A DNA stretch of 64,000 nt. It comes from Favolaschia claudopus (lineage: Eukaryota; Basidiomycota; Agaricomycetes; Agaricales; Mycenaceae). The translations under genes and the position numbers were made by a program. This document shows positions 42,456 to 55,338 of the stretch, piece by piece (positions within the stretch are counted from its first letter, which is position 1; every line of letters begins with the position of its first letter). The notes below the pieces were generated by a model. That model made no database searches, had not been told where the DNA came from, and worked only from the letters and a program-made list of their open reading frames with translations. The stretch spans positions 2,108,001 through 2,172,000 of the forward strand of contig JAWWNJ010000023.1 in assembly GCA_037176885.1 (NCBI GenBank). Reading direction: 5' to 3'.

Positions 42456-45400
42456 TAGCTACAATGTAAACTAGCTAATCAATTTGAATGAAACGAAGTT
42501 TTTGAATAAAATGAGATCTGAGGGAAAATCGTCAGTAAAATATGAACCGCGTACGACTCGGATTGAGTTGAACGCCGCCGAATTGAAATAAGAAGAAAGA
42601 AAAACTCACTTGTGTTGAAATGAAGTCGATAATTCCGAAGGCGCGAATCGAGTTGAATCGAAATCTCGAATGAGGTGAGTGATGAAGCGTGCGCTGAGTT
42701 GAGTTATCAGCGGACGAGGAAAATGAAGCAAACGAAAGCTTACTTCTAGAATTTCACTTCAGTTCAAACCTACGCGAGTCGAAACGATTCGATTCGCTTG
42801 AGTCAAACAAACCCGTAGTTTGAAACTTGAATCGAAAATCTGGGAAGTAAAGTGAAGGTGAGTTCAAGGGTGAATGAACGCAATTGAAAACAAACGAGGG
42901 AACGAAACGAAATCAGACGAGAGGAATGAAACAAGATGGAATGAAGATTGAAGGCGTACCCGTTGAGAGTCCAGATAAAGATGAAGTTGAGTTCAACTCA
43001 ACGCAACCTTGAATCACCCTTACCGATGACAGGCAACGAACGAACGTACGAAGGAAAGAAAAGAAAGAAGAGAAGGTAAACGGAACAGAAACTCACCTCG
43101 GTTCAATCCAAGGTTTGATTTACTTCTAATCACACTCTAACTTCAACCTTGAAGCGATTCGTCGACTCTCGAGAAGAATCGTTCGCGTTGAACCTGTAGA
43201 AAGAAAAGAAAGGTTAAGGTCAGTTGAGGTTCGGTTCGAGTTGATGTTGAATTGAACTCACAGAATAGATAAAAGTCAGGTGTATATATGTATACCTTCG
43301 CTTGTATTGGCGCGCGCGCGCGCGATTCAAAGCGGCATAAGTTCGGCCTTCAAACAAGTCAATAATCAAAGTAAGAAATCGAAATCAAACGTACCTGAGA
43401 CGAAAATTGCATAGTTTCGGCGTTGAAGGTGAAGTACCCGGCGAGTTTGGTACGGAGATGCATAGTCTCGGCATCTGGAGTGTAGAAAACGGAGTTAGCA
43501 TCGTTTCAAGTCGTGTGTTGAAGTAAAACATGAATGCTTACGGAATAATTTCGGTATACCTTCAATTAGATAGGTACGCTGGCGCTTGATTCAAACCCGC
43601 ACAGGTTTGCACTTCAAATTGTAAGTCAAGAATTAGAGTAATGAGTTGAAATGTAACGTACCTGAGAGGAAACTTGCATAGTTTCGGGGTTGAAGTCGAA
43701 ATACAGGGAGAGTTTGATGTGGAGAGACATGGTTTTGGCCTCTGGCCTTCAAATTTCAAGTCAGTCAGTCAATAATCAGAGTAAGAAATTGAAAGTAAAC
43801 GTACCTGAAACGAAACTGCTATAGTTTCGGCGTTACAGTTGAAGTACACCGGTGGCCGGAGTCAGGGAGGCATAATTTCGGCCTTGAGGGTTCAAAAGAG
43901 TCAAGTTAGAATCGATTTGTATAGAGAAATAGAAAGGGTTAGACGTACCGGCATAGTTTCGGTATCGGGTCAAACATCCGACGAAAGCCTACTGGTAAGT
44001 GAAACAGAGTCAGATTGGGTCAAGTATTGAACGGGTTAACGATGCGCACCTTGTACCGAGTCCAATTCAACCTCAACTCAAAATCCAACCCCAAACTCCA
44101 GGTCAAACGAATGAAGGCGGCCTTCAAGCCTTTTAGTTAGATTTAAGTCACAATGCAAAGAAATCGTACTCACCCGTACAAAACCAGCTCAATCTCAACA
44201 GAGTTAACCCGATATTCGTTATACAAATCAATCCTGAGCAATCCGTTCAATAAACGAAGAGAAAAATGCGAAGAAAACAAAAAGTCGACTCACCGGGGAT
44301 CCCCGAGACGACGCCGAAGTCAATCCAGGTAAGAGTTTTGAAGCGCTACTTGAGTTGAATGGATCCCATTGAAGGTATAAGACAACCGAGACTATCAGAA
44401 TGGTCAGTATTCGTAGATAATAGCGGTATTCAAAGTTTAGAACTCACCTGGACAGCCGAAATGTGCATCTCACCAAGCTATTCAAACGGTAAGGCGTTCA
44501 AAGTTGAAGTCAATAACTATAAGGAACTCACTTACCTTGCGCAACCAGTCAAAATGTGCATCTCATGCACACATAGAACGAGTTTAAACTGGATGAAGGG
44601 TCAGTAAGTAAGAGTTCGAAGTAAATCAAGGGATTAATTCACTCACCTCAACCTGTATAAAGTCGTCGAAATGGGACTTGAAGGTCAGTTGGTATTGAAG
44701 TAGTTGCAATTTGAAGCTCATATAACACAGATTGAAGAGAAACGAAACTAATAAGAAGGTTAGTAATGTTTGAACCAGGAAAGACGACAACTCACTTCAT
44801 TGAACAAATTGAAGTAGTGGTACTATAAGAATTGAGTGCGGCGGTGAACTGGAAGAGAAAGGCAGGTATTGGAACGAGATATAGAACCTAGAATTGAAGT
44901 AGAATGTTAGTTAGTTCATCAAATGAAAGAAAAGGAAGTTTGAAGTCACAAACGACAGTGGGAGTTAACACCAAAGTCAAAGGCGAGAGAAAGCCGATTA
45001 AACCCGAAGGCCGAGTTGAAGCGCAAAAACGTCGAAATGAAGGAAAGGGAAGGGAAGTAGAGAGATTTGAAGCCAGGTTGAATAGATGTTTGAATAGAAA
45101 TCAGTTTTCAATGGTGATGGAGAGTAAAGGGAGGGAGGTGGGAAGTGGGCGGCAAACCCATAACCAAAATCAACGTTGTGAGCTCACCTTTATACCCCAT
45201 CCACTGGGCCTGCATCGCGATTCCTCTCACCAAATCTTCCGCACATCAGTCGGGATCGACGGTGGGTGTCTTACAAAGCCCGCGCAGCCCGCTATTCAAT
45301 CGGAACAAAGGAAGGTGGGAAGTCAGCGGCGAAGTTGATAATATTCGTACGTAGCTGGAAACCGGAATAGAAGCTTCCAGAACACATCAGAGGTTTCATG

Positions 45401-45715
45401 CGTAACTGATGCATCAATTCTTAACGTAATAGATCGGCAGGACGGGGGAGAGGGCCCTGAAATGGCGGAAGTAGTGGAAAGTGAGGGATTGCGGTTTTGA
45501 AGGTTGGCGGCGTCGTAGCACGCTAAAACTTCACCCAGAGAAAAGTAGCACAAAACAAATGAAAATGCAAAAGGTTTTCGTTCTGAGGTGTCAGCGGAAG
45601 GACGGGAAATAAGCGAACGGTGTGAAAACGCACTGAAATTCATATCACAATCCTCCGCGCTCCAATAGCCCCCAAAATCTCCCCCGACGCCACACAGTAT
45701 CCAAGTAACAGATAT
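42456..45715 (-). repeat. Array B, unit 3
   Basis: Same modules as in units 1 and 2. The 12-bp palindrome CGGGGATCCCCG is at 44294-44305 and the GTGCAT/ATGCAC hairpin at 44556-44570. One of the CCGAAACTATG modules has lost its CCGG arm. Confidence 0.6.
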
Positions 45716-48215
45716 CAATCAAGATTGACGTGATGGCGGAAGGTCCGGGACCACATGAGTCCGTTTTTTGAAAAAGCGCGTAATCGTCGTTTCTGCCGTT
45801 TCCCGCGTCGCTGAGGTCCAAATGGGGTCACAAAGCCGTAGATTACACGCCGAGGTATGTTGGGTTTGTTGCCGGAGTGTGCCGAAAGTGTTGGTGCAGC
45901 ATAGCGCAAAACGAACATGAAGGTCAGAAGCAAGAGGTGAGTTTTCTCCTTTCGGAACTCGTAGGAGTTGAAAACTCGCCTTAGAAGGAAATTTTGTTCC
46001 GCAAAGCCGAAAGTCGAACATAAACCGCGGTTTTGGTTCCCACGGTCACGGAAAATCAACACTTCCTCTACTTTCGTCAGTTGCCAGCACACTGGACTCG
46101 GGCGGCGGCTGGCGGCATGCGGGCTGAGATCACCGGCGCCAACGACGCGCGTCGCCGGCGCTTTCTTGTTCCGTTTCTCATGGGTTGACGTCGGCTAGCG
46201 AAACAAACCAGCGCGCTCGCATGTGCGGATCTCAGTTTCCAACGGGATCTGGTGCGCGCCCATACGACCAAAGCCCGGTGTCTTCAAGATTCTATTGATT
46301 GCCTGGAAGGCAGTGCCGGCTTCTCAAGACTTCTCAGCAACCTTTACCCGACTTCACGCTTGGCAGCCCTAAATTTTCCTGCTCCGCACTATTCTGGCTG
46401 GCTGGAAAGCGCGTTTGACTGGTGCTGTGTACCTGGTAAGCTCTGTTTGAGCAGAACCTGAATTCAAGCTCTCCAGATTCCTTGCTTCTCGAAATTTCGG
46501 CTGTGAGTCTCGCTGAAGACTTTACGTTGAGGTAATATTGAATTCAACTGCTGCCAATTAGGTACCGGCGTCCAAACGGCCGTTGGATTCGCGCTGAGCA
46601 ACGCGACACGCGGTCATGTGTCCGCGTTGTTGAGGTTTTGATTTTACGGAAGCGAATCTCCGGAATTTGAGGTGTACGTATGTTTTGATTCGTTACGACC
46701 ATCTCTCTCTCCTTCCCCCACTTCGTTCCCCGTCCCCTCCTCTCCCTTCTCCCGCTCTCCCCTCTTCCTCTTTGCCCCACCACCAGCTATTTCAAGCCCA
46801 GACCTGTATGCCCAGTGAGGCACTCGTTTGGTGTTCCTGAATGACCAAAACTGACGACTTTTTCAGCCTTTTGCAACGGGAATCTGGCCGCCGGCAGGCT
46901 AATTCCGCCCTCCAACTCATATCGCAACACCAACATCAGCACCCCGCGAGCCTTGTCACTGCGTGCGCGCCGCGAAGCGGCGCGCATAGCTTTGACTAGA
47001 CAGAAATTCTTCCCGCGAGCGACACATTGAGGTGGGTATTCATTTCTTCTTTTCATCCTCATTTTGACTCTATTTCAGCACATTTTCACCCAGGATTTTG
47101 CCGCCGGCAGGCAAAAACCGCCCTCCAGAATTCAAGCAGCGGCTTTCCCACGAGGCTCACGAGCTCTTCGGCTCGTTGACGACGCGCCGCGCTGCGCGGC
47201 GCGTAGCTTAGACTATATAGAAATCCTTCCCGCGAGCGGGGTTTCAGGTGCGTATCCCGTTCTTCTTTATATGCTCATTTTGACGTTATTTCGACGACTC
47301 TTGCGCCGAGGATTTTGCCGCCGGCAGGCAAAAGCCGGTCCTCCAGACTCAAAGCGACGTCATCACGAGCTACGTTGCTCGTTTTCGCGGCGCTAACGCT
47401 CAAGTATACAGATTTTCGTCCGCCGAGCAACCTTCCAAGTGAGTAACCGGCTCGTTCTTTATCTACTTTTCTACCGCACTGTAGTTTACAGAACTCTGAC
47501 TTCAAATTTCACCCAAGTCGAATTCCCGATGTTTTCGGGAATTCGATTTTTCCCCGTCCGGCGAGCGAAGTTCGGGAAGGGGCTTGTCCAACGGTGCGTT
47601 CTATTCATTCTCAATTGCCACTGGGTTTCTCAACTTTGATCTCTCAGCTCCCCGCGTGCGGCGTTGTTCGGTTCTCTCAAGTCCAAGATCAAAATTCAAA
47701 ACTCGATCTTTCGGCGTCCGCCGAGCGCCGTTTCTGTTGAGGTGCATGTTCAGGTAAGCAAATTAGTTCGTCTAATTGCATTTCTACAATCACTTACCCC
47801 CAAGTCTGGGTTTCAAATCCAATTTTTCGAGTTCCCGTGAACTTCAACTCCAACATCAACGGGTTTCAGGTATGTGTTTGTATTCAACTCCAATACTTTC
47901 TGACTGATTTTGATTTCACAGTCTGTTTGAAGGCCTCTCGCAAGCGTGTAACTTGCGCAAATCGAATAGATTCCCAAGTTCGGTATGTTCATAGATTCAA
48001 TTTTCTTGACTTTGTTTCTTTTCGTAAACTCGTCAAACTTGGAATCAGATCAAACTGCTCGTTCGAGTGAGTTTTAATCTTGTTCAGTTCGTCTAATTGT
48101 GTTTAACCACTTGATTGAATTCCAGTCTTAGCGCAATTCAACTGAGAGTACAAAATCTCAATCTTTTCCCTCAAAACCGCCGACTTGGTGGATTTTCGCG
48201 TCGCAAAGAGGTAAA
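45716..48215 (+). repeat. Array C, unit 3
   Basis: Hairpin-exon modules from about 46815. Module 2 has a 9-bp perfect GC stem (CGCGCCGCG/CGCGGCGCG over CTG) near 47181-47201. One C module fewer than in unit 1. Confidence 0.6.
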
Positions 48216-48276
48216 ACGCGTCGACTTTACTTCAAATTCGAGTTGTGCAGTAATCACAAGTATATATACGGACTTT

Positions 48277-48316
48277 GACGCGTCGAAACGCGTTAATTAA
48301 CGCGCCTCGACGCGTC
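48277..48316. repeat. 40-bp near-perfect palindrome, unit 3
   Basis: As in unit 1, with one further substitution (two mismatches between arms). Confidence 0.82.
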
Positions 48317-48564
48317 GTTTGACTTCAACTTGCATTTTTACCACTTCCCTACCTTACGTTCTTGGTTTACACTGTATTTGTTCGAAAAAATCAATATATT
48401 GCCTTCAGAACTACCCAGAACATCAGTTCCTACCCAGAGCCCCGAAACCCCCCGCAAAACGGCATCTTGCAAGTCCAAAAATCAGATTTTTCTCCCCGGG
48501 ACTATCAAAGAATAAACAGGTCCATACCCAAGAGAGGTCCGTGCACGAACCAAAACCTATAAGT

Positions 48565-50140
48565 TCAAGGCTTGCGAGTCGCTTGCGACCTTGGTCGCGC
48601 GGCGAGCTTAGTTGCGAGGTGAGCGTGGTGGTGCTTAGAAATTTCCTTTTTGGGACAAGAGATTTTATTGAGGCTACTACGATACAGCGAGTACACGACA
48701 GAACTACTTACCCCCTCACACACAAACGGCCTATAATTCGTATGCAGCTGCTCATGCCGCTTACAATCATGCTGCCTTGCAAACCCCTTCCCGCACCCGG
48801 GCCACTTGCACAAAAACGGCCTCTCCTCGTTATGGCTGCGTATATGCCCCTTCAGATTGAAGCTCCGTGTGAAGGTGGACCCGCAGCCGGGCACGGGGCA
48901 CACGAAGGTCGCCTCCTGCTTGCGCCGGTTGTGCGAGGCCTTTTGCGTGCGGATGGTGGTGACGTTCTGTTTGCTGACGGTGTTGTTGTTTAAGTTGGAG
49001 TTGGAGGGGAGGGAATCGGGGAGAGGGACGGGGGAGGCGTGCGGGGAGGGGTACGGCGAGGGGCGCGTGGAGGAGGCGTTGCTCCACGACCCGCTCGAGT
49101 GGCTCCGGTAGTGCCCGCGCGCGCGGATCGACGGGGGCGGGGGGGTCGACGGGGCTGAGGAATTGCGGGCCGGAAAAATCGACTGGGAGGAGAGACCGCA
49201 TGTCCTCGGAGCGGGTCTGCCTGGTGTGTCCGGGGCGGGTGTGCTCGGAGGCGGAGTGCGAGCGGCGGAGGTCGGGGGAGAGGAAGCCGTTGTTGTCGCC
49301 GAAGTGGAAGGAATTGAACGACGGGCGCTGGCGCGGCGCTTCGTCGTCGAGAGCGGAGCCGATGTTGCCCATTTGCCCGATGAAGTTGTCGTTCCATTGC
49401 GGCGGGTCGTGGTCGGAGCTGCTGCGGGGGCGCGGGAAGTGCAGGGGCTGTTCTTGGGGTGGTTCGCGCAGAGTCTCCAAGCTGGTTTGGAACGGCACCG
49501 CAGCGGAGGCAGCGCCGCCGCCGCTCACGGGCGTAGCTGGCACGATGTGCAGCCGTGGACCCAGCCCATCACCTTCCGGCGCGTTGATGATCGGCGCAGT
49601 CATCAAGCGAGGAGGAGATTTCGGATGCGGGGACGGCGGGCGGTCGCGCGGGAGCGGGTCGGTGCCCCAGTTCGGGGACCTGAACGTCATGTTGTCGAAG
49701 GCTTGTGCGACGTTCATGCGGGGAGAGCCGGATTGCGAGATCGAAGAAGCCCGAGAGCGCTGTTCGCCGCTGCCGGTGCTGGAGGGCGAGCTGTAGTCGT
49801 AAGAAGCGCCGCGCTCCACATTCACAGGGACGGAAGAGAAAGAATAGTCGGTGTCGTTGAACATGAGTAAAGACGAAGATTGCGGGGGATCGTATTCCGA
49901 TGGGTCGTATTCGGGCACCACTGCTGCCTCTTCTTCAAATAAACCTAGATCCCCACCGCTAAAGCTGAGTTCCGAGTGGCCAGAGTACGGAGAGTTGTGG
50001 TAAGAGCCGTTGTACGACGGAGTGTGAGGAAACTGAGGGCTGCCCAAATTGAAAGCGGCGTCTGCCGAGTCGAGTTGGATGCGAAAGTCATTGCCTTCGT
50101 CTGCTATATACTCTGCGGTGTCGTGATGCTGAGGATCCAT
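48565..50140 (-). pseudogene. CRZ1-like C2H2 factor, copy 4, frameshifted and truncated
   Basis: The start and first 330 or so residues match the other copies. A G-run of seven (49139-49145), where units 1, 2 and 5 have six, then shifts the frame. The shifted frame ends at 48830 in Pro/Arg-rich sequence (436 aa) with no finger. The correct frame continues downstream and carries fingers 1 and 2 and the same finger 3 truncation. Here the truncation point is followed by GGTAAGTAG (48706-48711 on the minus strand), a strong donor-like site missing from the other units because of a 12-bp indel. A sequencing error in the homopolymer cannot be excluded. Confidence 0.68.
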
Positions 50141-50153
50141 TGTGTTGTACTGC

Positions 50154-51413
50154 CTTGAGAGAGAACGAGTTTCAAAAGGAAAGGTGTCGTTGTTTGGCTT
50201 TGTTGTGGTTTGCCTTCACTCCTTCCCTTGTATTTCACAGCGCCGTCGACGGTGACCGTCTGCCTTGTCTTGTGAAGACAGCTGGCGAGGACGGCGTCGT
50301 TGTTTAGTTGTGCAGCCAATTTCTCTGCTCTCTCACTCTCCCACGGTCTCTTTTTTCCACTCTCCTTGATATTCCAAGGCTATGCTGTCCCTCCCTACAT
50401 CACTCGACGCCTCGGCGTCGGCTCTGCGTCCGACGAACGTGCGTCGCCGCTCTCTTGTTTGGTACCCATGCTAACATCTTTTTTAGCCGGTTTCTCTTAT
50501 TTTCGACCCCGTTTCCGCTCTCAACACCTTCACTCGAGCGTCCGCCACCCAACAACCCGCACGCCCAGATTCCTAGACTCCCTCCCACCCGACGCCGCTG
50601 CCGCTCGCCTCGCGAAGCCGACCCATACGTTACATACAAAGAAATTAACTACAAGGTGCGTCCACCTCTTACTCCTCCTTTCCGCGCCTGATTAACGACA
50701 TCTCCCTTCTCCTGAGCGCTGCGCCTTCCCCCTTGGACGCGTACCCGCCTCATCCGCTCGATCGCGACCGCTCGATGGCCGCCAACGCGCCGACATCGTC
50801 GTGCCGACTCATTCCGCCGCCTCCCCGCCCTCCCGCCTTCCTCAAGCCAAAATTTACCCCTCTCCCTTCACTATCTCCGCACCCGCGCCACACCGCCACC
50901 GACGTTGCCGCCTCCTCGACATCGTCAAGACCTACGACGTCGGGCCCGTCGTTTTCGCGCTGCCCGCGCCGACTTGCTCGGAAGTATGCTAGAAACCAAA
51001 TCAAATTGAGGTAAGTTCTTTGTTTTTGACGCGAATGAAGCGGAATAACTTACTCAAGTACCGAGATCACCGCACCACGCTGCCGCCGCCCTCCTCGGTA
51101 ACAGAACAACGCCATCGACGTCGATGCCGTCGTTTCGGCGGACCGAGGAAATACGCTGCAAATCAAGTCAAAGTAAGTACTTTGTTTTTGACGGCGAACG
51201 AACGAATCAACTCACCTATCGCACCAGATGAACCGCCCCGTCGACTCGAATCATTCGCGCTCGGGAAGATCCCGGGAAGCGCGGGAAGGGAAGGAGAAGG
51301 TCGATGCGTGTGCGCACGAGCGCGGTCGCGGCGGGAAGCGGATGCGACGGCGGGATGGAACGGCGGGTCGGGAAGTCGAAACGAAAGCGAGACGAAGTCA
51401 GTAGGGTAGCGTA
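50154..51413 (+). repeat. Array A, unit 4, internally deleted
   Basis: Follows unit 5 base for base up to GTCCCTCCC (50396), then jumps to sequence equivalent to the later part of array A (ATCACTCGACGCCTCGGCG). The remaining modules keep GTGCGT donors and a TTTTTTAG acceptor near 50487. Confidence 0.6.
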
Positions 51414-54400
51414 CTGTAGCTACATTGTAAAGTAGCTAATCCAATTGAATAAAATGAGGTTCTTTACAAAATCTGCGGGTTGAATCGTCGATAAGTGAAT
51501 CGTAACGCGCGTACGAGTCGAATTGAAGTGAAGTGAATGGAATTGAAACGAAAGGAAGAGAAGCTCACCTGTGTTAAACCGAAGCTGCCAATCCCGAGGG
51601 CGCGAGTTAAGTTGAGTGGGTTGAATTAGTTTGAAGAGATGAGTTATGAACCGTGCGCTGAGTTGCGTTGTCAGCGCACGAGGAAGATGAAGAGAAGGAA
51701 ACCTTACCTTTAGATCCATAGCGCTGTAACAGTACGAGTCGAATACGAGTCGAATCAAACTGAATCAAACTGGATCAAATGCAACAACGAAGGAAAGAAG
51801 AAAACTCACTCGAGTTGAAGCCGGAGAAATCCCGAAGTACTTGAATTGTTCTCTTAAGAGATGTACTCTCAGAGTGATAATTTAACAGTGCGCTGAGTTG
51901 AATGGTCAGCGCGAGGAAATGAAGAAGGATTTGAGTCACTTACCAATCCGAGTCGACCTTGATTTGAGTTCAATGCAACTGAATTCACTCGAATTGAACC
52001 GTTACTTGTAAAGAAGTCTCGCCCAAGTAAAACTGAACTCGAAGTTGAGTTCAGAATATTGATACAAAACGAACGAAAACGAATCAAGCTCACCTCGTTC
52101 AAGTCCATCGGTTCGTTGACTTGAACCCAAGTTCACTTCGGGTCTCTCTGAACGAGGTGAGTTTAAGTTGAGTATTGTACATAGAGGTTCATGCTTGTTA
52201 GAGACACTGCGAACGAACGATTCATTAGTTGAATAGAATTGAACGAAAGAAAGCTTACCTCGATGTGAGTTGATTGATACACACCTTAATACTTGCTTCG
52301 ATTCAAGTTGGTTGTCTGACGCCGCATTGGGAAGAGATCTATAGTAGAAGTAAGGTCAGTGTCAACTCGAGTTGAGTTAAGATGAAGGTGGAGCTCACTT
52401 CACTTACATATGAATCCACAGAGGATATACATACCTTTGATTGTATAGGCGCGCGTGCGCCCGATGCAAACCGGCATAGGTTCGGCCTGCAAAGTTAACA
52501 TGAAGTCAGTCAGTAATTAGTGTAACGAATTGAATTTGAACGTACCTGGGCCGAAACCGCTATAGTTTGGGTGTTATAGTTGAAGTACACCGAGAGTTGA
52601 ATGTGGCGAGGCCAGGTCTCGGCATCTGGCCTTCAAAATTGAAGTCAGACAGTCAATAATCAAAGTACGGAATAGAATTTGAACGTACCTGAGACAAAAA
52701 TGCCATAGTTTCGGCGTTGAAGGTGAAATACACAGAGAATTGAATGCGGCGGGCAAGGTTTCGGCGTCTGGGCTTCAAAATACAAGACAGAGAGGAATTA
52801 CAACTCGCACCGGAAAGTGTGACGTGACAAGTGACTGTCATCACGCTTTCCGGTTCGGACATATTCGGATATCGTCGGGTTTACCCCCACCGCGTGTAAA
52901 GTCATTCAAGAAACCCCAAGTAGATGGCACCGCGCAGCGGGCCACGCGGCGAGCGCCGGCACCACGCAGTGGCCCTTCGCGGCGAGCGACAGCACCACGC
53001 AGTGGGCCCTAGCGGCGAGCGTGAGCACCACGCAGTGGGCCTCCGCGGCGAGCGGTAAGCTCCGCGCAGCGGTCGGGGTCTGGGGTGGAAAACCCCAGCC
53101 GTCCGGGTCTCGTCTTTCTTTCAACTTTTGGTTTATTTTGTATTCATAGTTAAGTACATGAAAATTTGACCACAAAGCAAACACAAGTAAAAGCAAAAAA
53201 AGGCCCCGCGCCAGCGGAAAAGGCCAGCGCAGCGAAGAGGCCAGCGCCAGCGAAAAGGCAGCGCTAGCGAAAATGGAGGGGGGTCTGGGGGGAGCACCGT
53301 TCCCCCCAGAAAAGCTCTGGTCACTCGTGGGAGTGTGTGACTGTTACGTCACACTTTCCGGTGCCGGTTGCAAGTCCAGACAGAGATTCAATAATGAGAG
53401 TAAAGGAATCGAAGTTAGACGTACCTCAGGCAAAACCGGCATAGTTTCGGTATAGAAGTCGAAATACACTGAAGGCTGGAGCCAGGGAGGCATAGTTACG
53501 GTCTTGAGGGTCGAAAAGAGTCAAGTTAGTATTGATTCATACAGAGAAATAGAAAAGGTTAGACATGCCTGATATCATACCGGCATAGTTTCGGTCTCGG
53601 GCCAAACTCAGGGATCCGACGAAAGCCTACTAGTAAGTGAATTCAAGTCAGATTGAGTCAAATATTGAACGGGTTAGCAGTGCGCACTTTGTACCGAGTC
53701 CAATACAAGGTCAACTTCACACCGAACACCACAACTCTAGGTCAAACGAACAAAGACGGCCCTCAAACTTCTTGGTTAGATGAGAGTGGCAAAGTAAACT
53801 TGAAGATCGTACTCACCTAATCATAATCCACTCAAAACTCAACCCAAACTAACCCGACAGTGCTTATAGAAGTCAGTTCTAACAATCCAAGCAGCGAACG
53901 AAGAGAAATGTGGAAAAACTCGACTCACCGGGGATCCCCGAGTCGACGCCGAAGTCAATCCAGGTTAGCTATTTGAAGTGTAAGTTGAATGGAATGCCGC
54001 TCGTTGAAGGAAGAGGTCGAACGAGGCTGTTAAAGCGGTCAGCATTCGATTATAAGAGCTTACCGAGGCAGCCGAAATGTGCAATCTCAGGACGCTATTC
54101 AAACGGTCAGTCATTCAAAGTTGAAGTAGTCGATAGGAAACTCACTTACCTTAGTAGACAGTCGAAATGTGCATCTCATGGAAGTTAAGAACCAATACAA
54201 ACTAGATGAAGGGTCAGTAGGTAAGAGTTCGAAGTGACTCAAAGGATTGAATCACTCACCTCAGTCACACTCGTCGAAACACTTGTAGACAACTTGAAGT
54301 TCAGTTCGGTATTGAAGGAGCCGCAATTTGAAGGACATATAGCATAGAATTCAAAGAGACAAAACTAATTGAAAGGTCAGTAGGTGTTTGAACGAGGAAA

Positions 54401-55338
54401 GACGACAACTCACTTCACTGAACAAATTGAAGTAAGTAGTGGTAATACAAAAATTCAGTGCGGCGGTGGATTTGAATGGAAAGGGAAGTATTAGAGCGAA
54501 GTATAAAGCCTAGAGTTAAAAGAGAATAAGAGTTAGTTGAATGAAAGACACAGAAGTAGAGTGGAAGGTCACAAACGACATTGGAAGTTAACGACAAAGT
54601 CAAAGAGGGCGAAACCCGAATAAACCCGAAAGGCGTGTTGAAGCGCAAAAGCGTCGAATTGAAGGAATTGAAATGGAAGGGAAGGGCATTGAAGTCAAGT
54701 TGAATAGAGATTTGAATAAGCTGAGTTGTTGATAGTAAGAGAGGGCAAGAGGGAGGGAGGTGGGAAGTGGGCGGCAAACCCATAACCAAAATCAACGTTG
54801 TGAGCTCACCTTTATACCCATCCACCGGGCCTGCAACGCAATACTAATCACCCAATTGTCCGCACATCATTCGGGATCGACAGTCGATGTCTTACAAAGC
54901 CCGTGTAGCCCGCCATTCAGTCGGAAGAACGGTGGGTGAGAAGCCAATGGCAACCTGTAAAATAATCAGACTTGGCTGGAGACCGGAGTAGAAGCTTCCA
55001 ACGCACGTCAAATGTTTCATGCGTAACTGATGCATCATTCCTTGACGTAATGGATTGACAGGGCGGGGGAAAGGACCCTAGAATGGCGGAAGTTGTGGGA
55101 AGTGAGGAATTGAGGTTTTGAGGATTAGCGGAGTCGTAGCGCGCTAGAACTTCACCCAGAGCAAGGTAACACAGAACGAATGAGAACACAAGACATTTTC
55201 AGTCTGAAGTGTCAGCGGAAGAACGGGAAATAAGCGAGAGAGGCGAAATCACACCGAAATCCATATCACAGCCATTCATGCTCCAATCGCCCCCCAAAAT
55301 TCCCCCCGACGCCACGCAGTATCCAGGTAACAGGTATC
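51414..55338 (-). repeat. Array B, unit 4, extended
   Basis: Longer than in other units: an extra GAGTTGA-rich module pair (51770-52140) and the insertion at 52794-53377. The 12-bp palindrome CGGGGATCCCCG is at 53929-53940. Confidence 0.6.
52785..53386. mobile_element. 584-bp non-autonomous inverted-repeat element with 9-bp target duplication
   Basis: Element body 52794-53377. Its ends are inverted repeats of at least 31 bp with 27 identities (inner part GCACCGGAAAGTGTGACG exact; outer part GGAATTACAAC versus GGACTTGCAAC). It is flanked by direct AGACAGAGA at 52785-52793 and 53378-53386. A 9-bp duplication fits Mutator-like elements (8-11 bp), but the family is not proven. No transposase frame. 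Inside are about four and a half copies of a 33-bp repeat (52926-53070: GCACCACGCAGTGGGCC, then GCGGCGAGCG) and a CCAGCG-rich cluster (53200-53270). Two hairpins, CTGGGGT/ACCCCAG-type near 53080 and CTGGGGGGA/TCCCCCCAG near 53286, lie within. Confidence 0.75.

Larger units (their letters stand above)
38553..48711. repeat. Tandem unit 3 (10159 bp)
   Basis: Longer than its neighbours because it carries the extra last exon of the C2H2 gene. Its C region (45.9-46.9 kb) is closer to unit 1 than to unit 2 by eye. Confidence 0.87.
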
